This document shows, piece after piece, positions 36,166-48,930 of a stretch of DNA of 64,000 nt. Under the pieces are notes generated by a model that saw nothing but the letters and a program-made list of their open reading frames with translations, was not told the DNA's origin and did no database searches. The position numbers were made by a program, and so were the translations under genes. This DNA comes from Rhexocercosporidium sp. MPI-PUGE-AT-0058 (taxonomy: Eukaryota; Ascomycota; Leotiomycetes; Helotiales), in the NCBI GenBank assembly GCA_020746875.1, contig JAGTJL010000012.1:1488001-1552000 (forward strand). The letters run 5' to 3'. How positions within the stretch are numbered: position 1 is the stretch's first letter; each line of letters begins with the position of its first letter.

Positions 36166-36505
36166 TTGGAGATGGAGAATGCACGAGACGAGCGAGGTAG
36201 AGGAGGAGCGTGCTCTGGGTGCTACCCTGCCTGTACTGTACTGTCGGGTAGGTAGTGGGTGCAGGTTGCCGTGCTCTGTTCGGTTCAGTGCTGTGCTGTA
36301 CTGCCCTGCTGGGTCTGAGTCTCTGGGTTGGGTTGGGCTGGCCTGGCCTGGCTGCTGGACATGGGAGGAAGGAAGGACGGAAGGCAGAGGCAAGCAGAGC
36401 AAGGTTGCGCGCCCGAGCTTAGTAGCTACGAAAGTACTTCCGTATTGTAGGAGGGAGGAGGGAGGAGGGAGGTACTTCCTTCGCTTACGTGCAGGCGGGA
36501 TGAGG

Positions 36506-36572
36506 GTGAGGGCATGAGGGTATGAGGGTGGGCATGGGCATGGGCATGATGGCATGGCATAGCATGGCATGG
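36506..36572. repeat. GGCATG/GAGGGTAT repeat cluster
   Basis: Tandem ATGAGGGT units followed by GGGCAT and GGCATGGCAT units. The same CATGCC core recurs in several other spacers of the window. Confidence 0.85.
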
Positions 36573-36722
36573 GACAGCACAGTACGGAAGTATCTAAAAG
36601 GATCGAAGGCCTGGCTTTTAGTGCCATTCAGTGTGTTACAGCGCTGCCGCGAGAGTTCGGGCTAGCCAAGTGACCCTATCGCTTCCCCCTGTGCGAGATT
36701 TCTAGCGGTGTTTGTTAGTGAC

Positions 36723-36765
36723 CTCTCTCCTCTCTCTCCTCCTCTCTCCTCCTCCTCCTCCTCCT
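36723..36765. repeat. (CTC/CCT)n pyrimidine repeat
   Basis: CTCTCTCCT units turning into a perfect CCT run; non-coding. Confidence 0.9.
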
Positions 36766-39700
36766 GAGCCAGCGAATTAATGCAGTCCTGACAACCTTCG
36801 AACTCCCGCCATCATCGGACTACCTCCTCCTTCACTCACACCTTTACGACCGCGTCTAGCTGCTAAATATCCAGGAACAACCCTGATCATAAATGGTACC
36901 CCGTTCGTTGGGCAATCCCGCGAACGCGAGCCGGTTTCTACGTTGAGTCTCTCAGGCACTTCATTTGCTGGCCGTCTTTCTAGCTACGCCTCATGTCGAT
37001 TAGGTGAGGTGAGACCAAGGGAGGGGGAGGAGGGAGGAGGGTTTCTAAAGGATGACTGACTGAAAGTTGCCGATTATGGCACGAGACACAACTCAATTCA
37101 ACAATTTGCAAGACTTTCAATCTTCGGGGAATTCTCATCGATTTGACTCAGAATAAGGCCATATGATAGCAAAAATACTTAATTATTCGAACAATCAAGT
37201 AAAAAGACGTGTTTATGACGACTTAATGTAACGAAATCTTCCCAGTACTTTGAAAATGCCCCATGTGTCAAAATCGGCAGCTTCAGCCGCCCCGTAGAGA
37301 AGGGGAGGGGTAGAGAGAGTTTTCTCTACTGTTGTATCAGCTCAGCTTGTTTTCTCCGTCCGCCGAACCTGGTCAGCACCGAACCTCTGCTCTACTTTGA
37401 GCAATGCAATCCTGTCGGTCCTGTTCTTCGCAGCAAGCGCGAGGACGAGACCAGGATTGCACTGGCTGTTGAGCAATATATACTGACCTGCTCCGGCTTG
37501 GGACCGCCGCAAAGTACGGGCAGCTTGCGAGAGTCACTCTCACAGTCACTGCAGCTGGTGATGGTAGCACCAAGCCCGGATATCTACATCTACGCTCTCT
37601 TCTTGGGTTCGGCATCAACAGGGCAGACGCGTACGGGTTGCCTCACTTTGCGGACTGTCCAGTGTCTACAGCGCAGCACAAAGATCCTGTAGACGATGGG
37701 CTACTTGCAGATGCCGCTCATTCCCCCATCCAATGTCTATCTGGCTTTCAGACATCGGATGTCGTGTCACTTCTGCCAATATCCCTTTGAGCAAAGCACA
37801 ATCGACAGCTTTCCGCCCTCCCAGTTGACTTATAGGACAGGGAATGTTATATTTGATTCTTGCTTTTTGCTTCCTGTGTGGGGATCCGGTCAGCAACCAG
37901 GCTGGATCTGTACATACGGACCGTACAGTGTTCATATATCCTGCTTGCCGGCAGCAGCTGCCACATGCTTGCTGGCCGTAGATGTGTTTCATTTTGAAGT
38001 GCGAGAAGGCGTACAAAGCCTGCATCTCTGCCTGCTGGACATTGTTTCAGATGTCAGCCATCCTACCCCAGCAAGAGCCCATTTTCCAATCAGCCAGAGC
38101 GGTCCATTGTCATCAGCAAAGTAAACAACACAACATATTTTTAATAATAGTCTCTAGATATATAGACAGGAAGCGAATCTTGGGAAGGCACGCGAGAGGT
38201 CGAGGGCACCAACATATCATGCAAATTCGTATAAAACGCTACCCCACCTCCGACGGACAACAACCAAGTATATCTCGTATTTCGTTCTAGCAATTCCTAA
38301 GTGCATGATGCATATATCGTCTCATAATCACTACTACTGATCTCTTGGTCCATCTTGAAAGCAAGAAATATGCGTCTTTCCCGCGGGCGATGTAACTATG
38401 CTTTGCTTCTCGCGTCTCCACCTCCTCCAGCCGCTGACCCCGACTAGCATCGACATTTCTCCACTTCACCAGACCGGATCTGAAATGCCATAGATCCGTT
38501 CCAAGACGACCCCTCCTTTGCCTCCAAATCCTTCCTCTCTCGAACCTACCCTACTCGGGGCATGTGCAACGAGCTAATCCTCTGCTTACCAGCCCAGCAT
38601 CTCCAAGAGCTTTGACATCTCCAATCTCGCTCTACCGAGGAAAAGCATTGCTTTGACTACAGTACATAACTGGTATCCGGAATTTGGTTTCAACCCCGAC
38701 TACACCTCCATGAGGAAGTGGAGATGCATCGGATCGCCGTCTCCAATGGATTTCGCGCCGCACAATCAATCAGAACTGTATTATCAATTAGGAAGCAGGT
38801 CCCCGACATTGTTTTATTGTGAGGTCAAGCCGAGTAGTCGCGTGTCCTCAGAATCCAATCAAGTTGTCCATCGCCCGTCGTGCAGATGGCCCAATACCTC
38901 GTTCCTTGTCAATGGCCTGCATATACATGACAAGCCTGCCTCGCTCTGTCTAGCCTGGCGGAACAGTACTCGCTCATAAATCTCGCAGAGGCGCCTCTCC
39001 CCTCTAAATATAAATCTTCCTCGGCCTTGCCAAGCAAGGTTTGGAGAAAATGAGGAGCTGTTCTCAGACATTTCGTGCTCGTTGTTTCTTTCCTCGTTTA
39101 TTTGTTGTGCACAATTCAATCTTCGCACATCTCTTTCAGATCTGGACCTTTTTTTTTTTCCCTTTCACGCTCAGACCTGTGAGCTAATCTCAACGGCGGG
39201 GGGCGCTTTGACATAGAACCATGGGGGAAGGAAATGTCCCGTTGAGATTTCACAGGTCGAGCACAGGCAAAATAGACAAGAATTTGTGAATGTGACGTAA
39301 GGCGGACGAGGCTTATGGCGAGACATTCTCACACAACGCGGGTTGGCTCAAAACAAAAAGGCAAAGCTTCTGGCTGCAAAGCTACTTGTATCCGCCACAA
39401 CAACCCCGCTGCTGCTCGGCATATTGACTGCGAAAATACGGAGTAGAGGAATCCATTTCTTTTCAGCTTTCAACAGGGGGAGAGGGATGGCTACAAAGCT
39501 CCAAGCAAATTGCCGCAGATCCGTCAGTCTGGGACAGGACATGAATTTGACAACGCACAACACCACCCACCGCCCTCATCTCCGATGCGAAGCCCTTTCC
39601 CAAATTCCAACAAATCCCATGTAGACTTCATGTACGCCATGCCACCTACTGCCAACCCAACTGCAGCAAAGACATCCTCTTCGGCTCAAAAAGAAACGAA

Positions 39701-42700
39701 AGTAGGCATGAGAAGCAAGCTAGATTACCTACTCCTCCCCCAGGAACAGGTTTTGGCCACAAAACCTACCTCAACATAACTCGTAGCGCGCTGCTTCGGT
39801 ATGATCGGACCCAGGATCTGACATGGATAAAGATTTACCTTGCATATTTCTCTATAACCCGATGAGCACAGATCGTACTGGTGGCTGGGGCTGGATGTCG
39901 CTATCGGCCAGGATGTCGCGTGAAACAGACGACCCCTTTCTTCATGTTGCTAGGTAAGAGAACCAATCAATCTCTATGCTAACACGAAATATACACGACT
40001 TATGTAAGCCGGGGCAGCACAATTTCGCCAGAATTGCATTAAACATTGTTTACCCCACCCTTCCACCAAGGCACCACCGAAAGTCAAAAAATGGAGAAGC
40101 ATCATGCTTGAAGACAGACGGATGGATAGAAACTCTGGTTCTTCGTTTCGGTGTCCTGTCAAACCCGCAGAAACGGAAGCGAAAAGGAAAAGGAGTCATT
40201 CTCTCCTCCCGTCCAGTCTATTTCGCAAGCAAGCTCGGAAATGCCGTCTACTAATAAAACCTATCACAATCCGCCTAGAAGGGAAGGAGAAAAGCGAACG
40301 CATAACGTCGTCATTTCGCCAAAGCACGTTCAGCAGCAAACAGTCGTCTCTCCAGCCAAGGATCCGACGCCACATCTCGCGTCTCTTCACTCTTTTGCTT
40401 CCTCTTTCGCCATCGAAAATCTCACATGCATCCAATAACCAGTCACCGCGTTGCGCAATTTCCTGACCTGACAAGGCGGCCGTAGGGCCTTGAAGCAAGG
40501 GATCGATCGGAATGCTGGACTGTAGGTTTCTCTTCCAGTAAAAGCCAGCATGTAATTGTTTATTTTTATATTTAGGTTTACATCACGACAATCCTAATCC
40601 CAGCTGCTTGTTAGCTCATGGCTTTTCCGAGGGGTCGAATGAAGGGAGGCCTTGTGGACCAACGACCAGCGCCTCAGCAAGGAGCCTTGCTTGGGCTTTA
40701 GCCTCAACATTTGCCGTGAGTGATGTGATGTGATGTGCTCAGATCCTAGAGATTTCATGTCAAACTTTCTAATCCTCAAGTTTCTTCTCCGTAGGTTTTG
40801 ATGCCCGAGGTAACTTTCCTGCATGCCGAAGTTACTTTTCCGTCTTCCTTTCATCCTATGGTCAAATAATCAGACGGCCGGCGGTTTATCTTTCGCCCTG
40901 ATCCCAAGCTAAAAGCCACCTGCCCCCATCCAACTCGCAGCGGACATCCCTCCAGAAAAAGTCGCCTTCCAATCTCAATCATCCCAGACAACCCCGACAT
41001 CTACGTAAAGACGGCACAAACTGTCCAGGATCGAGAGTTGAGGCTGATCACGTGTGTAAGATCATCCTCGTTGCCCCTTTTCCACTACTCCCACGTGCAA
41101 CACAACAACTTGTATAACATGTCACATACGGAGTACTTACACCTTCATCCCTACCTTCTAGTTACAACAATACCATCTCCATTCTCCTCTCTCCTTTCAT
41201 TCCACCCGATCCCCTCTCATTCCTCAACGCGTACCCGCATACTTCACCCAGGAACCTCATTTCTTCCTCCGAGATCTTCACTTCAGGTCACTTCCCTTCA
41301 AGACAGAGTTCACAAATATAACCGAACCCGCGAACAGATGGTCCGCTAGGCAGTTCCAGTCTGACGATCCGGTCTCGTCTCACTCTCTCACTCTCACTCT
41401 TTCACTAACGTTCTTTTGTTATGGTATAGTCCGTACTGTAATACCGGACATCTGGTAGCGCGCGGATGCAAATCTTATATTATCGTGTTATATTTCCTTC
41501 TTGTGCAATCGATACTGTAGATAGATGTCATTTGTGATACCGGCTACATCCGTATTTGACTCGTACCGCCTCTACTTTCTCCTTTCTCACCTTTTCCTTT
41601 CCTCACTTCTCATATTATACTTCCTTTCTTTTTGATTTATTCTAGCCTTACAGACGTGTAATATCCGATGGCATGGATGGGACCCGCTATATTGCTTCTC
41701 TAGATCTGAACCAGGCCGTACCTTTTCACTCGGAATAAACGTACGTGGGCGGGCATCATAGCTTAACGAAGTAAGTGACAGGAGCCAGCACGCGTGGTCA
41801 TGGTCACATTTCAAGGGCAAGGGTCTAAGAAAAGATCGATTCACGGCGATGAAGGAGAGACATCCGTACGGCGGCATGATGCTTGATTGGAACAACGGAG
41901 GCCTTCCCCCGGCGTCACATCGCATCCATTGTTTTGAGAACATGATTCGGGAGCCGTGCCCTTGGTGGCGTCCTTTAGAACAAACCAAAACAAAACAAAA
42001 CACAACCCAGAAATGCTATATTAAAAAAGTAGTCATACCGACATAACTGACAAGCAAATATGGCGGCAAGACCTCCAGAGTTTGGAACATCTTCTTTCAG
42101 TTAATGTCATATTTGTTTCAACCCCGAGAGAATAGCTCGGATGACAATGGCTTTGTTGTGTCAAATGATTATTTTGTTTCGATATTAGTATTGCTATTTG
42201 CTGGTTGGTGGCTCTTCAGCTCTTCGTACACTTCAGGCAATCAATCTCATATCCAAGCGGACCAACGGCATAGTTGAACCTGTCTGATCGTCATGATCCT
42301 AGGGATAGCTACCCCATCTCTGGATCGTCTTTCTTTTCATTGCTGTTCCTATCTGAACAAGCATAGAATGCGATTGATCGTCAGCTTGAGATTCAGACTC
42401 CCGATGCGAGCCAACGTCCTGAAGCCACCAATGGTTTGACATGAACAATGCATTGTTTTGGAAAGGCGGTTGAAGCTGGTATGAGCAACCAATTATTGAC
42501 ATGAGAATATTTTGAGATGCAAAATTTTATTTGGGCTCTTCTTGGCCATCTTCTGTCAATTTCAATTATAGATGATTCTGGTTTGTTACTCGGCGATGCC
42601 TCGAACGGTCATCATTGGCGTTGTCTAGTCAGCCAAGGTACCAACCAACAACCCAAAATCTCATGTCCTCCATTCTCTCATATCGTTAATTTGCACTTTA

Positions 42701-43778
42701 CCTAAATGTTTTCCCCGTCTTTTTCTCTTCATTGCAAAACATACTAAAAAAATACAAGCACGTCGCACGTGATTCCCATACCCACCAAATCCACCTCCTC
42801 TCCCACTCTCTCCCAGAACACATTCCTCACCAGGATCCCCTTCCCAAAACACATCGAAAGCCAAAACCACACCATCCGATCGGTGGAAAATCCCTCGCAA
42901 AAATTTCCTTTCTCATACCACTATACGGTCTCAGCTCTCGTGGCGATCATACAGAGGCACCCTGCTCGGAAGCTTATCCTTGGAAAGATGTTTTCGTTCA
43001 TGCTGCACCATGATATGACAGGCTGCTGACAGCAACATGACAGATACGTTTCAGTAGGATTGAGGCTCTGCTGTGCATACGGAAGCTTGATCATGTGAGG
43101 TCCTGGTCTCGGTTCGTACTTCTGTGCCGTGATGATTCATTGAAGTTTCGACGGTTTGGTGTGGGCTTGGTTGAGGAATATACTTTGTACATGTCCATCT
43201 TTGTCCCTAGAAGATAGTCGTAAATGGAATCTCATACAGACGTTTAAGGATGCTAGCTCGTTGCTTGCTAGCTTCGTATTTCTAGTAACAGTGTTCGACT
43301 GCATCTCGCTTACATCAATGCATAATGGTCGCCTTGGGGATATATATTGACCTTTCTTAGTTGGAGAACTTGCATTGAATGTAATATTGGAAACAACGGG
43401 GCTTGCGCAACTTACTTACAAGAACACGGTCATCACTTGGGAGCAGACACTGCATTCGGATCATGTTGAGAATATCTCAGGATCCAGTTGTAGCGGAATC
43501 AAGAACTCTACTGAAGACTTGGACAATTAAGGCTATACATGTCCCGATCCTAGTAGAGTAAAGCAACACTTCTTCGAAGCACTGTCTGAACTCTAGAGTT
43601 GTCCTGAAATTAGGCACTGTTCGGCCATGACAACACGTAGAGGAACTCATGTAACTGGACTGCTAGAACTGGATGTGTGAAATGGTTTACTCCAAATCTA
43701 TTTTCAACCCAAATATTCCGCTCCTTTTCAGCATCCTGATTCTCTCACCTCGCCAAAATCTCACATCAAAAGCTCTCC

Positions 43779-44726
43779 TCACCTCTGCTCAGCCATCGAG
43801 TACCTCCTCTCCTCCCAAGTCTGCATTCTACAAAACCCACACTCAGGCTCCATACATTGCTCTCTCTCATCCACCTCGGTCTCTTCCCTTCCCAACACCC
43901 TCGCCTCCTCCAACGCTTCCTCGCCCTCATCACCCTCGTCAACCCCTTCCAACTCCCGCAATCTCTCCCCTAAATCCGACGCCCCAAAGAAATCATCCAC
44001 ATCCCCCGGAATCCTCTCTCTCACCTCCCAAATCCCATCCACAATCTCCCGACTCCACTTCCTCATCGCAAGCAGATCCCTCAACTGCCCATCCAAATCA
44101 TAGATCAAATCACTCCTCGCCACACCCTCATCAGGCACCCCAGGAATATCCCTCAGCATCACAAACCTCACCACACCACTCAACGCACACCGCGTAAGTC
44201 CATAAGCTTTCCCACTGACGAACCCCTCGCAGTTAAAATGTCTCAACGGCGTGCCCAGCGTCAGGATATCACGAAACCCCTTCAGATTCCTATAGATGAT
44301 TTTCGGATCCCGATAAAGTAGGTACTGTCCTAACGCATACAACGATGCACGATCCATGAATATCGTATCCCTCGATGCATTGAACCTGATACGTTGACCA
44401 TGATTAAGACGCAGTTCGTGTGGGTTCTCGCGCAGGTACGAGGCGTACGCTTCGCGGCTTCGGGTATCTGGGGTAGGAGGGCCGTGGGGGCCTGGAGGGG
44501 AGAAGCATTTGAATATGTAGTCGAGTTTTGGGGGGCGTGGGTTGCGCTTTGAGGGTAGTGGGTGGTAGGCTTGCTGGGTGAAGTGGATGTGGATTATGTT
44601 GCTGGTGTTGAGGGATGGGGGGAGACTGAGTTCCCAGACTTGGGAGCGGATTTCGGGTGGGAGGGAGAGGAAGTTGTGGAAGGTTTGGAGCTGGCTTGAC
44701 ATTGCTTCGGGGTGGGACGTATCCAT
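43779..44726 (-). CDS. 2EXR domain protein
   Basis: A single exon of 315 codons starting at ATG 44726. Residues 15-40 read FHNFLSLPPEIRSQVWELSL, the signature of the fungal 2EXR domain (F..LP.EIR..IWEL), followed by a typical beta-rich body with a FNASRDTIFMDR block. The last ~70 residues are acidic and Glu-rich (EGVDEGDEGEEALEEARV) with a closing CMEPECGFC cysteine cluster. 2EXR proteins are abundant in Pezizomycotina and of unknown function. The opposite strand also has a long frame, which is a shadow of this gene. Confidence 0.85.
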   Translation of the reverse strand: MDTSHPEAMSSQLQTFHNFLSLPPEIRSQVWELSLPPSLNTSNIIHIHFTQQAYHPLPSKRNPRPPKLDYIFKCFSPPGPHGPPTPDTRSREAYASYLRENPHELRLNHGQRIRFNASRDTIFMDRASLYALGQYLLYRDPKIIYRNLKGFRDILTLGTPLRHFNCEGFVSGKAYGLTRCALSGVVRFVMLRDIPGVPDEGVARSDLIYDLDGQLRDLLAMRKWSREIVDGIWEVRERIPGDVDDFFGASDLGERLRELEGVDEGDEGEEALEEARVLGREETEVDEREQCMEPECGFCRMQTWEERRYSMAEQR

Positions 44727-45187
44727 CCAAGTTCATTTATGTACTGTGTTGGTTTGCGAACCGTGAAGTGTTATTTTCAGCGGTCCTTGAGGGCGAGATA
44801 CAAGAGTGCTCGATGACGAAGGAGAATTCTATTGCTTGAGAGCAGGAACAATGAGCCCCAATGTTTCCCCTCGTGATTCAACAAAGAGATGTTGAAGTCG
44901 GAAAATTGGGGTTGTGAGTGTTGCTTGCAGCCGAGTTTTCTCTTTGTGTATTGACTGTTCAAGACAACCCACACCAAGAGGAACTTCATGTCGATAAACA
45001 ACTGCCGAATCTTACGTAACGCGAAAATCAAGTTAATCTGCAAGGGCAAACCGAGTCCTATAACGCATGGCTTCAAGTCAAGCAATTGCTGGGATGATAA
45101 AAATATGTGAAGCGGTGTATGTGAATACAAGCGAGCCACTGAACCGCGATCAATGTCATATTTTGTACCCAGTACATTCGCAGTACT
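44727..45187. other. Intergenic region
   Basis: 461 bp between two minus-strand genes. A 120-codon minus frame (45139-44777) has no family resemblance and is not called. Confidence 0.5.
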
Positions 45188-46281
45188 CTAAGCCTTAAAA
45201 TTCCCCTCTCCATCCTCCCTCTTCTTCCCCCTCCCATACGTAGAGGCAAATCTCTCCTTCATATGTTGCTCCACCGTCAAATGCTTTCCATCCGCATTAC
45301 TCCCATCCAGCGGCTTCAACACACAATCCACATTCCCATCAAAGAAGAACGGTATAGAATACCTATCACTCCCGCCACGGTTCAAAACCCGATGGAGATT
45401 ACTCTTGTACTTCCCACCTGTCCACATCTGCAGCATATCCCCCACATTAACCACATACGCGTCTCGATTCGGCAAAACATCAACCCATCTCTTTCCCTCC
45501 CCGTCCCAAACCTGCAAGCCCCCAGTCTCATCCTGCAGCAAAAGCGTGATAGCACCAAAGTCTGTGTGAGCTCCCGCTCCCAATTGCCTCTCATCATTAG
45601 ACTTATCCGGTGGGTAGTGCAGCAATCGGATAGAAGCCACAGCGTCATTGTCACAGAACTCATCGAAAACATGAGGGCCGTACGGCATGCCTGCGGCGAG
45701 GATGTCCATGACTTTCAGTGAGAGCGCGTACATCTTGCCGTAGTATTCTGACATCGGTTTGCGGAATACTTCCTCGGGGATGTGGGATGGGTTCGGCCAG
45801 AGATTGGGACCCATAAGGAAGGCGTTCCTTTGCACGCGGGGGTCTGTAGCTGGGATTTCGTGCCCGACGTAGAATCCCTATATCTATTTAGCTTGACTCT
45901 TCTTGCACTTAGATATTGGATTTTGCGTATAGGACAACCCTCACTCACCTCCTTCAAATCAGGTAAAGTATCTTCCTGCAATCCTTGACCTCCAATTAAC
46001 TCGTACCCTCTGTTACTAGCCCCGATACTCTGACTCCTATCCATCTTCACTTTCTCCTCCATAGGCAACTTGAACAGCGCTTCTGAGCCTTTGAATACCG
46101 CATCCTGTAACGAGCGGGAGATACCATGGCCAATAAGTTGGAAGAACCCAGTCGTCACGCAAGCTGTCCGGACAGCATTCACCGCTTTGAGAGCTTCTGT
46201 AGATGAGGGATCCAGGAGGTAAGGAGAAATATCAATAGTGGGGACGTTAAAAGTTGAAGCTGGTGCTTGAGGGATAGTCAT
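45188..46281 (-). CDS. 2-oxoglutarate/Fe(II)-dependent dioxygenase (isopenicillin N synthase-like)
   Basis: Two exons, 46281-45949 and 45877-45188 (71-nt intron, GTGAGT donor, TATAG acceptor), encode 340 residues. The N-terminal DIOX_N region (VPTIDISPYL, TGFFQLIGHGI) and the jelly-roll core are complete. The iron ligands are H215 and D217 (AHTDFG) and H273 (LHRV). R283 and S285 (DRYSIPFFF) should hold 2-oxoglutarate. Residues FYVGHEIP and LMGPNLWP are usual in fungal members. The family hydroxylates or desaturates small molecules, including secondary metabolites; the substrate is not predictable. All catalytic residues are intact. Confidence 0.92.
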
Positions 46282-47219
46282 TTTGACGGGGTCGACAGAC
46301 TGCGTCTTATTTCCCTTTTCTGATTTAGTTCGAATGAAGGGAGATTGAGTTTGATATAGGCAAGCGGAATAAACAGATAGTCAAATTTCTAAATTGATGG
46401 AGCATATATCAACCAGTCTCCCGGGTTGTACAAGAAGAGCCTCAAGCACTCCCACCTACCCCACTCCAGAGATATCAGATAAGATGTTCGGATGTCGGCG
46501 CACTCCACACGACATCTTGAGGAAGCATTGCGTATAATTGGCTTCGATAAGAGTGGAATTAGTTGAAGTTATACTGTTTAAGGAGGTTGCCGATTTGTCT
46601 CAATCCTTGATGTTCACCTTGGGACGATTGTTGTTGTGAAAAAAGGTGGGTCGACTTGGTTTGGTAAGCCCGAGCCAATAGCTCAGGGGGCGAATCCAGC
46701 TTCTCCTCTTCTTTTTGATCTTCTCGAAACAACAACCAAACTAAGCATTAAGTATCACCAGTCTTGTCTGGTCTGAACGCTAGATTATCTCATCCACATC
46801 TCTGACCTCGCATGCAATTCTTTTCCTTCGGGATTCTGAATGCGGTGAATTTCTATCTTGTCACAAAAGTTTTGGGTTGAGTGAGTCATGAAAGCCCATT
46901 GACCAATGAAGGAGTCAATCGATGTCCCGCATTTGATTCGAGCAGGCTTCATATCCATGCACATCTATATGCACGTATCTACTCATCCTCCGTCATGTAA
47001 AGCTAGTACGGATTCATGCTTCCTCTTCCTTGATCGAAGTAAGGGTTCTTTTTTGGGCATAGCCTGGTGTAAAAAGACGAAGCGAGATGGAATCGAATAA
47101 CAATAAAGAACTTTGATTTTCGTTGTATTTTAGAGACAGAATTCTGGCTTCCAAAGATTCTTAATAGCTTAAGCTTACTCAATTCTCTTCACGCTTTCAC
47201 AACAAAACCAAATATCGCC
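46282..47219. other. Divergent promoter region
   Basis: 938 bp between the dioxygenase (minus) and the Rei1-like gene (plus). No other gene or clear regulatory motif is seen. Confidence 0.5.
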
Positions 47220-48472
47220 ATGTCAATCTCCTCAACATCCGGCTACGGCTCTGGATCAACAAAATCATCTCTGTTCACGTGCAACATCTGCGAAATCACG
47301 TTTGAGAACAACACTCTTCAACGATCGCACGCGAAATCCGATTGGCAGTATGTTGCTCCAAATACAAAACCTTCATAAGCTTATCCCAACGCAGCATATA
47401 CAATCTAAAGAGACATTTAACCTCACTGCCGCCCATTTCTTTGCAGGTTTACAACGACCGTGTAGCGAGCGTCCAAGAAACATCTACAGCAGAAGCTTTA
47501 GAAACCGAGTCTTTCTATCAATCATGCACTATATGCGTAAAAGATTTCTACACATTGAAATCCTTCCACAACCACCTCAAGTCCTCAAATCATGCCCTCA
47601 CGGTCTCCAAATTAATACCCAAAGACTCCAACAATAATCAAGCACCATCCAATTCCGAAACCCCAGAATACTCAATATCATCCTCCTGCCTCTTCTGCCC
47701 CCTCTCCTCCTCATCTCTCACCCACAACATGGCCCACATGCACACAACCCACGCCTTCTCAATCCCCCACCAAGCCTCCCTCTTCGACCTCGTAACATTT
47801 ATCGAGTACCTCTCAACACTCATCACCACATTTCAAGAATGTGTCTACTGTGGACAGACGAGAGATACAACGGCTGCTATACGCCAGCATATGGTTGATA
47901 AAGGCCATTGTCGCCTTGCCGACGATGCCGCTGAGTCGGAGGAGTTTGAAGATTTCTTTGACATCGCCGATACTGAGAGCGATGGAGATGATATTGAAGG
48001 AAGAGACAATGGAACAAGTCCTCACGTTCCAATTCCCACGGACACAAAAGAGTTACACCTTCCATCCGGCCGCACCCTCGTCCACCGCTCCAAAGCCCGC
48101 ACCTCCCGCCAGAACCACAACCTATCCAAAATCTCAACTCAGAAATCTATCGAGAGCGGACCAAGCGAAGCCTCATCCATTCCAAGCACCACCCCAGACC
48201 GCCGCGCAGTAATGAGCCTCCAGCGAAGCGACAACGCAAATAAAGGCATGATAGGCGTGCCAGAGTTAGAAAAGCGGGCTGTGCGGGCGCTGGAGAAGAA
48301 GATGTTGAAGATGGAGGTTAGGGCTAGGAATGTTTATCAGGCCAGGGTGGAGAGGGGGGCGAATAGGCAGAAGTTTTTCAAGGTGAGTCAGGCGTGAAGT
48401 TGGGGAGAGGGAGAGGGAGACTTTACTGATTGTGGTGTTTAGCCTGATGTTCCTGGTCCTAAGAATGGGTAG
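47220..48472 (+). CDS. rei1: Rei1/Reh1-like zinc-finger 60S ribosome biogenesis factor
   Basis: Three exons, 47220-47347, 47395-48382 and 48443-48472, encode 381 residues. Intron 1 (47 nt, GTATGT) restores SDWHIYNLKRHL, the family hallmark. Intron 2 (60 nt, GTGAGT) adds a last exon of nine codons (PDVPGPKNG). Four C2H2 fingers are visible: CNIC with the SDWH histidine, CTICVKDF, CLFCPLSS and CVYCGQTR. The YNLKRHLTSLPPIS block after finger 1 and the basic C-terminus (ALEKKMLKMEVRARNVYQ) match Rei1, the cytoplasmic factor that inspects the exit tunnel of pre-60S and helps release Arx1. The middle is Ser-rich, and the protein is shorter and more diverged than I expect for the main Rei1, so a paralog is possible. 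Confidence 0.85.
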
Positions 48473-48930
48473 GGGGTTGGTGAGGCTCCGAATTAGCTAT
48501 CATTCCTGGTCATGAGCGATGAATCGACATCGGAATTCCTCCTCTCTATTTACGAAAAAGGCTCGGCTCTTGGAGGCCCAGGAAGAGTGTGGGAGAATCT
48601 TCGGCATTCATGACAGCATTATGGCTCTCCAGGATCTGGGAACAAGCAAAAGCCCGTTCGAATGAAAGAACCAGGTTGGGCCTTCTTGATCTAGAACAAG
48701 CCGCTTAGTAAAGTAAACAAAATGGAAGCTGCGAGACATTCTTAGCCCCTCTTGATTTCGCAAATAGACAATTACATCGCATCGAAATATGTTTTTAGGC
48801 TTTCAGGTATTGAGGTGTTCCTTTTGCAAAGCCGAGATATTGTGTAAAATCAGAGTTATTGATGGGGGAAACGGCTATGGAGTACGAACATTTCACCACC
48901 CTACCCCAAGCCGAATACAAATTTAATTTT
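48473..48930. other. Convergent 3' region
   Basis: 458 bp between the Rei1-like gene and the SDR gene; no gene seen. Confidence 0.5.

Larger units (their letters stand above)
35776..43778. other. 8-kb region without a recognisable gene
   Basis: The first ~1 kb is probably the promoter and leader of the serine-rich gene. It is pyrimidine-rich on that strand and includes a chance frame of 281 codons ending 6 bp before that ATG. From about 37 to 43.7 kb I find only short frames (longest 142 codons from an ATG at 37696) without splice-supported neighbours. TACGGAGTA-type motifs occur near 39436 and 41129. Composition looks ordinary rather than AT-rich, so it is not an obvious RIP-degraded transposon block. 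No tRNA, 5S rRNA or long terminal repeat was noticed. Confidence 0.45.

Noticed and set aside
35782..36627. Minus-strand open frame of 281 codons just upstream of the serine-rich gene
   Set aside because: It lies in a low-complexity pyrimidine-rich leader, its translation has random Ser/Pro/Leu/Cys composition, and it ends 6 bp before the real start. It is best seen as chance openness of the leader.
37696..38124. 142-codon frame in the gene desert
   Set aside because: Starts with ATG but has no recognisable domain, signal peptide or flanking exons; within chance for this length of DNA.
43673..44197. 174-codon Pro/Ser/His-rich plus-strand frame
   Set aside because: Antisense shadow of the 2EXR gene.
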